Source: Nitrospirae bacterium CG1_02_44_142 (GTDB lineage Bacteria; Nitrospirota; Thermodesulfovibrionia; Thermodesulfovibrionales; UBA1546). From it: DNA of 12,057 nucleotides. Shown piece by piece: positions 6,426 to 12,057 of the stretch (position 1 is its first letter; each line of letters begins with the position of its first letter). The position numbers and the translations under genes are program-made. The DNA is taken from positions 1 to 12,057 of the forward strand of contig MNVK01000007.1 of assembly GCA_001871685.1 (NCBI GenBank). Direction: 5' to 3'. Below the pieces are notes generated by a model. The model was not told the origin of the DNA and searched no databases. It saw only the letters and a list, made by a program, of their open reading frames with translations.

Positions 6426-7523
6426 ATGAAAGATTACTATGAAATCCTTGGGATATCAAGAGATGCTTCTGCGGCTGACCTAAAGAAAGCCTTCAGACAG
6501 CTTGCTATGAAACACCATCCGGACAGAAACCAGGGCAATAAAGAGTCCGAGGAAAAATTTAAAGAGATAAATGAGGCATACACATGTCTCTCAGACCCTG
6601 AGAAAAAGGCTAACTACGACAGGTTTGGAACTGCAGAGGGAGCCGGCGCCGGGTACAGTCCTTTTGGGGGAGGTTTTGGCGAGGTATTTGAAGACATCTT
6701 TGGAGATTTCTTCGGCACATTCACGGGACCGCGAAGAAAACGGCCTGCAAAGGGCAATGACCTCAGATATGATATTGATATAACACTCATGGAAGCGGCA
6801 TTTGGCGCCGAAAAAAATATTGAGATTCCAAGATGGGAAAACTGTGCTGACTGCAAGGGAACAGGCGCAGCGCAGGGGAAAGCTCCGATGACATGCCCTA
6901 ACTGCAAAGGCTCAGGACAGGTCAGATTCCAGCAGGGGTTCTTCAGTGTTTCCAAGACATGCGGCAAATGTAACGGTGAAGGCAGGATTATCACAGACCC
7001 GTGCAAAACATGCAAAGGGCAGGGCAGGGTTAAAAGATACAGGGAACTCAACGTCAGGATTCCTGTGGGTGTTGATACAGATTCAAAACTAAGGATGTCG
7101 GGAGAAGGAGAGCTTGGGCTTTACGGCGGGCCTCCCGGCGACCTGTATATTTTCCTGAGCGTTGAAGAGCATCAGTTCTTTAAGCGAGAGGGCATGACTT
7201 TATACTGTAAAGTGCCTGTCTCTTTTCCTCAGGCCGCGCTCGGCGCTGAGATTGAAGTTCCGACCATTGACGGCGTTACAAATTTAAAGATTCCTCAGGG
7301 CACGCCCTCAGGCAAGGCCTTTCATCTTAAAGGCCAGGGGATGCCAAGAATCGGAAGTCATCAGCGCGGAGATCAGATTGTGATTGTGAATATAGAGGTT
7401 CCCAGGCACCTTACCCAGAGGCAGAAAGAACTCCTTGAGGAATTTGCAAAGATAAACGGTGATGAGGTTTCAAAGGGGTTCAAAGAAAAGCTGAAGGACT
7501 TGTTTGCAGGGACGAAGACGTAG
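6426..7523 (+). CDS. dnaJ: Chaperone protein DnaJ (Hsp40)
   Basis: Delivers unfolded proteins to DnaK and stimulates its ATPase. It is 365 residues, a full-length class A DnaJ. The J domain spans 1-68 with HPD at 31-33. A short Gly/Phe-rich segment follows (about 71-100, SPFGGGFGEVFEDIFGDFFG). The zinc-binding domain has four CxxCxGxG motifs at 140-147, 157-164, 179-186 and 193-200. The beta-rich client-binding and dimerisation region runs to the C-terminus (PPGDLYIFL, LGAEIEVPTIDG). The ATG at 6426 gives the canonical MKDYYEILG start, but the bases before it are heptamer repeat without a ribosome-binding site. Translation therefore probably relies on coupling to dnaK, on an unstructured start region, or on lower efficiency, which would suit a co-chaperone needed in smaller amounts than DnaK. 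This last point is inference. Confidence 0.98.
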   Translation: MKDYYEILGISRDASAADLKKAFRQLAMKHHPDRNQGNKESEEKFKEINEAYTCLSDPEKKANYDRFGTAEGAGAGYSPFGGGFGEVFEDIFGDFFGTFTGPRRKRPAKGNDLRYDIDITLMEAAFGAEKNIEIPRWENCADCKGTGAAQGKAPMTCPNCKGSGQVRFQQGFFSVSKTCGKCNGEGRIITDPCKTCKGQGRVKRYRELNVRIPVGVDTDSKLRMSGEGELGLYGGPPGDLYIFLSVEEHQFFKREGMTLYCKVPVSFPQAALGAEIEVPTIDGVTNLKIPQGTPSGKAFHLKGQGMPRIGSHQRGDQIVIVNIEVPRHLTQRQKELLEEFAKINGDEVSKGFKEKLKDLFAGTKT

Positions 7524-7524
7524 A

Positions 7525-8367
7525 GTGCGCATTATCATTCCGAAAAAAGAAATACAAAAAAACAGGATAACCTTATCCGGCGAGAAGGCGCGGTATCTTA
7601 TATCCGTGCTGAGGTGCAGCGCGGGCGATGAGCTTCAGGTCTTTGACGGCGAGGGGAGCCTCTATAAATCTAAAATCACAGGGATTGAAAATAAAAAAGT
7701 AGTCATAGATTTGTTAAAGCAGATTTCTCTCAATGCCGAATCGCCTCTTAATCTAATACTTGTTCAGGGGATTCTCAAAGGAGAAAAGATGGATATGGTT
7801 ATCCAGAAGGCGACAGAACTCGGCGTTAAAGAAATCATCCCTGCCATTACAGAGAGAAGCCAGATAAGGCATACGAGAAAAGTTGACAGGTGGAGAAAGA
7901 TTGCAGAAGAGGCGTCAAAGCAGAGCGGAAGGACAATAATCCCTGTTGTGCATGAGCCGATGGAATTTTCAAATTTTATTAATAACATAACCCCACCTTC
8001 ACCTCCCCTTAACTTAAGGGGAGGACGGGAGGGGTTAAGGGGTTTTATCTTCTGGGAAGAGGGCGGATTGCCTTTAAAGGAAGCAATTCAAAAGGGGGTT
8101 GGGGACTGGGGGTTAGGGATTAGTGATAAACCAACCCCTAATCCCCATCAACCAATCCCTGTTTTTACTAATCCCCAATCCCAAAACCCTAATCCCTGTT
8201 TTATTGCAGTCGGCCCCGAAGGCGGATTTTCAAAGGAGGAAGTTAATCTCGCAGTCTCTAAAGGTTTGATTACTGTATCATTAGGAAAACGCATTCTTCG
8301 TGCAGAGACAGCGGCAATTTCAGCAGTGGCGCTTGTTCAATTTTCATTAGGAGATATGGGTGGATAA
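7525..8367 (+). CDS. rsmE: 16S rRNA (uracil1498-N3)-methyltransferase RsmE with two repeat-encoded insertions
   Basis: SPOUT-class enzyme that methylates U1498 of 16S rRNA in the 30S subunit using SAM. It is 280 residues, where about 240 is usual. The N-terminal PUA-like domain (1-70, ITLSGEKARYLISVLR) is followed by the knotted domain: QGILKGEKMDMVIQKATELGV (81-101), ERSQIR, RWRKIAEEASKQSGR (122-136), the SAM-site VGPEGGFSKEEV (229-240) and LGKRILRAETAAISA (253-267). Two low-complexity stretches, about 154-173 (TPPSPPLNLRGGREGLRG-like) and about 191-224 (Asn/Pro-rich), are encoded by repeat DNA and explain the extra length; they flank the FIFWEEGGLPLKEAI strand and helix and lie before the SAM loop. 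All catalytic motifs remain, so the enzyme is probably active. The GTG at 7525, one base after the dnaJ stop, gives the usual MRxxxP start; a TTG at 7504 overlapping dnaJ is less likely. It is the last gene of the operon. Confidence 0.93.
   Translation: MRIIIPKKEIQKNRITLSGEKARYLISVLRCSAGDELQVFDGEGSLYKSKITGIENKKVVIDLLKQISLNAESPLNLILVQGILKGEKMDMVIQKATELGVKEIIPAITERSQIRHTRKVDRWRKIAEEASKQSGRTIIPVVHEPMEFSNFINNITPPSPPLNLRGGREGLRGFIFWEEGGLPLKEAIQKGVGDWGLGISDKPTPNPHQPIPVFTNPQSQNPNPCFIAVGPEGGFSKEEVNLAVSKGLITVSLGKRILRAETAAISAVALVQFSLGDMGG
7988..8045 (+). repeat. Palindromic repeat inserted in frame in rsmE
   Basis: CCTCCCCTTAA (8002-8012) and TTAAGGGGAGG (8014-8024) form a perfect 11-bp inverted repeat around a single C. 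AACCCC on the left (7989-7994) and two GGGGTT runs on the right (8031-8036, 8039-8044) extend the symmetry. Architecture and left edge (ATAACCCC.ACC) match the intergenic element at 1648-1697, so I treat them as one family. The element is read through as about 20 residues of RsmE. Confidence 0.85.
8094..8118 (+). other. G-quadruplex-type motif in the rsmE coding strand
   Basis: Four G-runs, G5 (8094-8098), G4 (8101-8104), G5 (8108-8112) and G3 (8116-8118), separated by TT, ACT and TTA. This satisfies the standard G3+ N1-7 pattern with very short loops, in both the coding DNA strand and the mRNA. Formation is inferred from pattern only. Confidence 0.7.
8094..8197 (+). repeat. G/C-rich heptamer-type repeat element in frame in rsmE
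   Basis: The left half is built of G-runs spaced by two to three bases, ending in GGGATTAG (8116-8123); the right half has CTAATCCC and CCCCAATCCC units. Perfect inverted arms include GGGGTTGG (8095-8102) with CCAACCCC (8131-8138), and GGGATTAG (8116-8123) with CTAATCCC (8138-8145). Units such as CCCTAAT and CCCCAAT are seven bases long, recalling the STRR heptanucleotide repeats described in cyanobacteria. It is read as an Asn/Pro/Gln-rich stretch of about 34 residues. Confidence 0.8.
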
Positions 8368-8368
8368 A

Positions 8369-8400
8369 GGTGAATAGGTAGAGTGGGTGAATCGGTGAAT
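8369..8400 (+). repeat. GGTGAAT heptamer repeat after rsmE
   Basis: GGTGAAT occurs at 8369-8375, 8386-8392 and 8394-8400, with GGTAGAG in between. It fills the short gap between the convergent rsmE and small gene stop codons. I see no terminator hairpin here for either strand. Confidence 0.65.
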
Positions 8401-8407
8401 GGCATAA

Positions 8408-8572
8408 TTAATCCTCTTTCTCAGTTATGGAGATTATTTTTTCCACAGGTATCATTATCCAGCCTGACTCAGCCTGGAGGTAAACTTCTGTTTCTCCGAT
8501 TTCAATCAGCTTGCCTTTGTAGGTAGTTTCCAAGGCTAAAACTTCTACCTCTTTCCCAATAAGGTCCTGCAT
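8408..8572 (-). CDS. Small conserved-looking protein (54 aa), possibly an Sm-like beta fold
   Basis: A 54-residue frame opening MQDLIGKEVEVLAL and ending VEKIISITEKED. I do not recognise a named family. It alternates short predicted beta strands (VEVLALE, YKGKLIEIGE, EVYLQAES, WIMIPVEKIISI) with almost no helix, the pattern of small Sm/SH3-like barrels, in which IGKxVxV and a central YxGxLxE segment are typical. That likeness is only an inference. Support for a real gene: a good ribosome-binding site (AAGGAG, about six bases before the ATG on the - strand), a 13-base gap to the der stop, no signal peptide or membrane segment, and balanced amino-acid composition. Expression with der is likely. 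A soluble cytosolic protein, possibly RNA-binding, would fit the Der context but is not shown by the sequence. Confidence 0.75.
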   Translation of the reverse strand: MQDLIGKEVEVLALETTYKGKLIEIGETEVYLQAESGWIMIPVEKIISITEKED

Positions 8573-8585
8573 CCTGTCTCCTTTT

Positions 8586-9893
8586 TCATTTCTTTGCTTT
8601 CTTATATATCCTCACCGGCGTGCCTCTGAATGAAAATCTTTCCCTGAGACGTTTTTCAATATATCTTATGTATGAGCCTTTTATTCCCGCAGGATAGTTG
8701 CTGAAAATTACGAATGCCGGCGGCTCTGTTCCTATCTGCGTCATATAATGAATCTTTACCCTCCTGCCTTTATACAGAGACAGAGGGACGCCTGAAGTAA
8801 CGTCCTTTATGAATCTGTTTATCTCCGGTGTCGGTATCCTCTTTTTTCTTTCAGCAATTATTTCATCAATCACAGGAAATATTTTCGTTATCCTTTTCTT
8901 TTCCATGCCTGACACTGAAATCATTGGCGCATAATTCAGGAACCACATTTCCCTCAGCAGCTCCGCAGCAATTTTTTTATAGGCAGTTTCCGGCTCGTGC
9001 ACAAGGTCCCATTTGTTAAGAAGGAATATGGCGCCCTTTGCGCAGCTTTCAACAATGCCCGCAATTTTCTGGTCCTGTTCTGTTATTCCGTCGGAGGCGT
9101 CAAGAACGATGAGGGCGATGTCGCATCTCTCTATGCTTCTTATTGCTCTTACCGCTGAAAACCTTTCAATAGAAAATCCGAGTTTGCCTTTTTTCCTTAT
9201 GCCGGCCGTATCAATTATCAGATATTTATTTTTATAGTATAAACAGACAGAGTCAACTGCATCCCGCGTAGTTCCCGGCACAGGACTCACTATCATCCTC
9301 TTTTTGCCAAGGAGCGCGTTTACAAGCGTTGACTTGCCTACATTAGGCCTTCCGACAATAGCAATCCGGGGATAGGCTGATTCCTCTTTGCTTAATTGAG
9401 GCAGAAGCGAGGCAATCCGGTCCATGAGTTCTCCGAATTCATAACCTGTGGCAGCTGATACAGGAAGGAGTTCATCAGCGCCTAAGGCATAGAAATCATA
9501 GAGCCTGTCTTCTCTCTTAGGAGTGTCTATCTTATTCACAACCCATAATATCTTTTTGCCTGAAGCCCGTAATGTTTTTGAGAGTTCAATGTCATCAGGA
9601 GTAAGGCCTGCCTTGCCGTCAAGGAGATGTATTATGACGTCTGCCTCTTCAATTGCAAACGCTGCCTGCTCCTTCATCTGCTTTGAGATGTCCCCTAAAG
9701 GCTCGGTGTAAAAGCCTCCTGTGTCAACTGCAATAAAGGCCTTGTCTTCCCATACAGCCTCCATATAGTTCCTGTCTCTGGTGACGTTAGGCACATCTTC
9801 AACAATAGCCGCAGAAGAACCGATCATCCTGTTAAAGAGGGTAGATTTGCCGACATTGGTCCTTCCAATTATTACAACAAAAGGTCTTGCCAT
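8586..9893 (-). CDS. der: Ribosome-assembly GTPase Der (EngA)
   Basis: Tandem-domain GTPase required for maturation of the 50S subunit, 435 residues, the usual length. The first G domain has GRTNVGKS (10-17), a T-R-D switch at 38-40, DTGG (57-60) and NKID (120-123). The second has GRPNVGKS (181-188), PGTTRD (206-211), DTAG (228-231) and NKWD (293-296). A KH-like C-terminal domain (roughly 345-435) carries the GRRVKIHYMTQIGTEPP and YIEKRLRERFSFRGTPVRI signatures. In the first P-loop, Thr replaces the frequent Pro (GRTNVGKS), a tolerable change. The ATG at 9893 gives the conventional MARPFVV start; a TTG four codons upstream is in frame, and neither has a clear Shine-Dalgarno sequence. It lies 54 bases after the RidA-family gene and just before the 54-residue gene, probably one transcription unit. 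Confidence 0.97.
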   Translation of the reverse strand: MARPFVVIIGRTNVGKSTLFNRMIGSSAAIVEDVPNVTRDRNYMEAVWEDKAFIAVDTGGFYTEPLGDISKQMKEQAAFAIEEADVIIHLLDGKAGLTPDDIELSKTLRASGKKILWVVNKIDTPKREDRLYDFYALGADELLPVSAATGYEFGELMDRIASLLPQLSKEESAYPRIAIVGRPNVGKSTLVNALLGKKRMIVSPVPGTTRDAVDSVCLYYKNKYLIIDTAGIRKKGKLGFSIERFSAVRAIRSIERCDIALIVLDASDGITEQDQKIAGIVESCAKGAIFLLNKWDLVHEPETAYKKIAAELLREMWFLNYAPMISVSGMEKKRITKIFPVIDEIIAERKKRIPTPEINRFIKDVTSGVPLSLYKGRRVKIHYMTQIGTEPPAFVIFSNYPAGIKGSYIRYIEKRLRERFSFRGTPVRIYKKAKK

Positions 9894-9947
9894 AGAATTT
9901 ACCAATTATTAAATTTTACAACAAATACAGCACGGTTAGATTTTCAG

Positions 9948-10406
9948 CTATGAAACCTCAAAGATAAATTCAAGTTCAACAGGTGAATTAAGAGGAAGGA
10001 CATTTGCCCCCACTGCCGCTCTCGCATGTCTTCCTACTTCGCCGAATATCTCAAATATGAAATCAGAAGCAGCGTCCATGACCTTCGGCTGTTCCGTAAA
10101 ACCGGGCGCTGATGAAATATAACCCGTTATCTTTACACACCGCCTGATTTTATTTAGGGTTCCAAGATGTGATTTCAAAATCGCCAGGGCGTTGATGGCT
10201 GCTGTGCGCGCATCTTCCCTTGCTTCATCAACAGTCACCTTCTCTCCAACCCGGCCTTCTCTTGGAAGTTTGCCTTCCACTAAAGGCAATACGCCGCTCA
10301 GAAAAACAAGATTGCCTGTTCTCACAAACGGCACATACGAGCCGAGGGGCTTTGGAGCCGCTGGCAGTTCAATGCCAAGTTGTTTCAGCCGTTCTTCAGG
10401 CGTCAT
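9948..10406 (-). CDS. RidA/YjgF-family protein (YjgF endoribonuclease-like subfamily)
   Basis: 152 residues, longer than classical RidA (about 128) but fitting the subfamily that opens with LKQLGIELPAAPKPLGSYVPFVRTGNLVFLSG. Members are trimeric cytosolic proteins; RidA proper hydrolyses reactive enamine/imine intermediates made by PLP enzymes such as threonine dehydratase. The arginine that corresponds to the catalytic Arg of RidA appears to be R129 in HARAAVGANVLPLNSPVELE, so imine deamination is possible. The exact activity of this longer subfamily is not established to my knowledge. The ATG at 10406 is preceded on the - strand by AAGGGA about six bases away. The 82-base gap upstream of it is A/T-rich, with only a weak promoter candidate (TTGTCT 16 bases before TATATG). 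It is followed by der. Confidence 0.92.
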   Translation of the reverse strand: MTPEERLKQLGIELPAAPKPLGSYVPFVRTGNLVFLSGVLPLVEGKLPREGRVGEKVTVDEAREDARTAAINALAILKSHLGTLNKIRRCVKITGYISSAPGFTEQPKVMDAASDFIFEIFGEVGRHARAAVGANVLPLNSPVELEFIFEVS

Positions 10407-10488
10407 AGTTTCCCTTTCTTAAACATATAGTTATTTTACATATAAATAAGACGATTTAGAAGACAAAAAACCATTTCTTAGAAACTTT

Positions 10489-11736
10489 TTAAAGCATTTT
10501 CTGCAACCGATAAAATGGCAGAAAGTGGATGGTTGTTTTTCCTATATGCTCAACAGCATTCAACGAGAGATTAACTACGACAGCATTTTTTGGAGCATAC
10601 TTTTTTATAAAGCTTAAAAATGAGCGGGATGTTTCAGGTTTGCTGAGTTTTTTATACTTTACTTCTACCGGAATCTGTTTTGCCCGATAATCAATGATAA
10701 AGTCTACCTCTGCGCCGTCTTTTGTGCGCCAGAAGTGGATGTTTGCGCCTGTGAATCTGATTTTTTCCTTGAGGAGATTCAGGATAAAATTTTCAAAAGG
10801 AAATCCGAAGTCAGACGACTGGCTGAGCATGCCGAACATACCTATTGCATAATTTCTCAGCCCGATATCATGAAAGTAGTAAACCGGAGACTTTGTAATT
10901 TCTTTCCGTATGTTCCTGAAGTAAGGAGTGATTTTTTGAATTATAAAGGTCTTTTCCGCATACCAGAGGTAGTTTTTGATTGTGGGCATGGAGATGCCGA
11001 GCGTATTGGATAGCTCATTGTAGTTGACCATATTGCCTGTCTGGGCTGAGAGTATGCGGATTAACTGTGAGTAGCCTTCAAGTTTTTCCACTCTCAAAAA
11101 AGAGGCGATGTCTCTGTCAATATAGCTGCGGAAGATTTCGTCTATTACCTTTCTTTTTTCTTTTATCTCTTCTTCAAGCGCCACTCTCGGATAGCCGCCG
11201 AAATTAAGATATTCTTCAAGAAGATTGGATGTCCTGTCCGTATCCAGCTCAAAAAATTTATTGAGGGTGTTTTCATATTTGTAACCGGTTTTATAGTTTA
11301 CGAATTCATCAAAGCTGAGGGTTGTCAGTTCAAAAACCTGTTTTCTTCCCGCAAGGGATTCGTGAATTTTTTCTTTGAGTTCCATGCTGCCCGAGCCAGA
11401 TACGATGAATTTATACGGCAGATTGCGGTCATAAAGTCCTTTAAGAAATAGTCCGGCATCCTCTTTTCTCTGGATTTCGTCAATAAATACATATCCATTC
11501 TTTGTGCCGATTTCCAGATTTATCTTTGATATTAATTTCGATTGCGAAATAAAAAACTGCCTGTCTTCCTCTATGTCCAGATTCAAAAATAGCGTCCTTT
11601 GTGCCTTTCTTTTTAGTTTGTCCTCAAGAAACAGCATAAGTGTGGTTTTTCCCGCCTGCCGCGGGCCGACAATTATTGTTATTTCTTTTTTGGAGAGATG
11701 GCTCTCTATCTCTTTAAGAAGCGTTCTTTTAAGCAC
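10489..11736 (-). CDS. AAA+ ATPase with DUF4143 C-terminal domain
   Basis: 415 residues of the AAA_14/DUF4143 family, widespread and mostly uncharacterised. The N-terminal ATPase has Walker A GPRQAGKT (24-31), Walker B VFIDE (83-87) and a sensor-like IVSGSGSMEL (111-120), followed by LTTLSFDEF and the GGYPRVAL segment (180-187). A winged-helix-like stretch lies at about 235-260 (YNELSNTLGISMPTIKNYL). The C-terminal DUF4143 region has E315, EVDF (343-346) and VEVK (357-360), the E...D...ExK spacing of a PD-(D/E)xK-type fold, though nuclease activity is not established for the family. It starts at a GTG: an in-frame TAA lies four codons upstream and no later start precedes the Walker region. 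There is no good ribosome-binding site, but a strong promoter ends seven bases before the GTG. Nothing around it suggests a partner, and such genes often move between genomes. Confidence 0.93.
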   Translation of the reverse strand: MLKRTLLKEIESHLSKKEITIIVGPRQAGKTTLMLFLEDKLKRKAQRTLFLNLDIEEDRQFFISQSKLISKINLEIGTKNGYVFIDEIQRKEDAGLFLKGLYDRNLPYKFIVSGSGSMELKEKIHESLAGRKQVFELTTLSFDEFVNYKTGYKYENTLNKFFELDTDRTSNLLEEYLNFGGYPRVALEEEIKEKRKVIDEIFRSYIDRDIASFLRVEKLEGYSQLIRILSAQTGNMVNYNELSNTLGISMPTIKNYLWYAEKTFIIQKITPYFRNIRKEITKSPVYYFHDIGLRNYAIGMFGMLSQSSDFGFPFENFILNLLKEKIRFTGANIHFWRTKDGAEVDFIIDYRAKQIPVEVKYKKLSKPETSRSFLSFIKKYAPKNAVVVNLSLNAVEHIGKTTIHFLPFYRLQKML

Positions 11737-11742
11737 GCCTAT

Positions 11743-11770
11743 ATTTTAGCACGAGAATTTTAAAAGTCAA
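11743..11770 (-). promoter_or_regulatory. Sigma70-type promoter of the AAA+/DUF4143 gene, positioned for a leaderless transcript
   Basis: On the - strand, TTGACT (11770-11765, five of six) is followed after 16 bases by TAAAAT (11748-11743, five of six). The expected transcription start, seven bases past the -10, is base 11736, exactly the first base of the GTG start codon. This is one of the clearest promoter matches in the window. Confidence 0.65.
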
Positions 11771-11842
11771 GTTATATTTTTCTCGGCTTGAGTAATTACG
11801 GAGAGGTTAAAGCGTATTAGGCGTTGTTGTAGTTCTTAAATC

Positions 11843-12057
11843 TTATAATCCTAATTCCTCCGGCGTTCCGATTCTTCCCAGAACTGCCGATGCCGCGGCA
11901 ACTGCCGGGTTTGAAAGATACACCTCGCTTTCTGGATGTCCCATCCTCCCTACAAAGTTTCTATTGGTTGTTGCAAGCGCTCTTTCGCCTTTTGCAAGTA
12001 TTCCCATGTGTCCGCCGAGACACGGGCCGCATGTGGGCGTTGACACAACAGCCTCGG
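11843..12057 (-). CDS. leuC: 3-isopropylmalate dehydratase large subunit, C-terminal fragment
   Basis: Isomerises 2-isopropylmalate to 3-isopropylmalate in leucine biosynthesis, together with the small subunit LeuD. Only the last 70 or so residues are in the window. They include STPTCGPCLGGHMG, with two of the three cysteines that ligate the 4Fe-4S cluster (CxxC), and the conserved TTNRNFVGRMGHPESEVYLSNPAVAAASAVLGRI block, and end in GTPEELGL. The GHMG form and short tail resemble the approximately 420-residue archaeal-type LeuC/homoaconitase group rather than the longer E. coli LeuC, so the methanogen-type homoaconitase is an alternative. The gene continues beyond base 12057; leuD is not visible. 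The 106 bases between its stop and the ATPase gene hold the ATPase promoter and no obvious terminator. Confidence 0.9.
   Translation of the reverse strand, partial: EAVVSTPTCGPCLGGHMGILAKGERALATTNRNFVGRMGHPESEVYLSNPAVAAASAVLGRIGTPEELGL

Noticed and set aside
6614..7051. 145-codon open frame antisense to dnaJ
   Set aside because: It mirrors the Gly/Cys-rich codons of dnaJ (Pro/Leu-rich product), a common shadow effect.
7504..7524. TTG at 7504 as the rsmE start
   Set aside because: It overlaps dnaJ and adds an Arg-rich leader; the GTG at 7525 gives the normal N-terminus.
8368..8407. Bidirectional terminator between convergent rsmE and the 54-residue gene
   Set aside because: The interval holds GGTGAAT repeats but no stem followed by a T-run on either strand.
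9894..9905. TTG at 9905 as the der start
   Set aside because: The ATG at 9893 gives the conserved MARPFVV beginning and a better start codon.
10735..11013. 92-codon + strand frame inside the AAA+/DUF4143 gene
   Set aside because: Antisense to a clear family member; no supporting start signal or motif.
11792..11799. GTAATTAC palindrome between leuC and the ATPase gene
   Set aside because: Eight bases of A/T-rich symmetry are expected by chance and match no operator I know.

Overview
This window looks like ordinary bacterial chromosome of moderate G+C. It carries a complete CIRCE-controlled hrcA-grpE-dnaK-dnaJ-rsmE heat-shock operon, a polyamine gene pair and the ribosome-assembly GTPase Der. 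Heavy use of ATA (Ile) and AGG/AGA (Arg) codons, the gene complement, and abundant short palindromes such as CCCCCCTTT-AGC-AAAGGGGGG suggest Nitrospirota or a neighbouring lineage (for example former Deltaproteobacteria). No rRNA or other marker is present, so this placement is an inference.

Layout, + strand: the receiver domain that probably ends a hybrid histidine kinase (1-390); a PLP-dependent ornithine/lysine-type decarboxylase (488-1651) and spermidine synthase (1709-2545), separated only by a palindromic repeat; a sigma70-type promoter with a perfect CIRCE operator (2560-2617); hrcA, grpE, dnaK, dnaJ and rsmE (2637-8367). Layout, - strand, read right to left: the end of leuC (12057-11843), an AAA+/DUF4143 ATPase (11736-10489), a RidA/YjgF-family gene (10406-9948), der (9893-8586), and a 54-residue gene (8572-8408) tight behind der. 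rsmE and this small gene converge. There are no gene-free stretches over 300 bases.

How the genes fit together: HrcA binds CIRCE and represses its own operon. GrpE, DnaK and DnaJ form the Hsp70 folding cycle, and RsmE rides as the last gene and methylates 16S rRNA. The decarboxylase can supply putrescine, which SpeE converts to spermidine. Der acts in 50S assembly.

The most unusual property is the number of short repeats that have entered genes and gene junctions without breaking reading frames. Three copies of a 19-base palindromic unit encode SASGGG in the same frame in GrpE (one) and DnaK (two). RsmE carries two low-complexity insertions whose DNA is a near-perfect palindrome and a G/C-rich heptamer element with a textbook G-quadruplex pattern. 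The dnaK-dnaJ and decarboxylase-speE junctions consist almost wholly of repeats, and the end of grpE has a hairpin and a 13-base tandem duplication. This recalls the coding palindromic elements of Rickettsia and the heptanucleotide STRR repeats of cyanobacteria, but here several classes cluster around one chaperone operon. Two genes (488, 11736) also have -10 elements placed so that transcription would start at the start codon, which suggests leaderless mRNAs.
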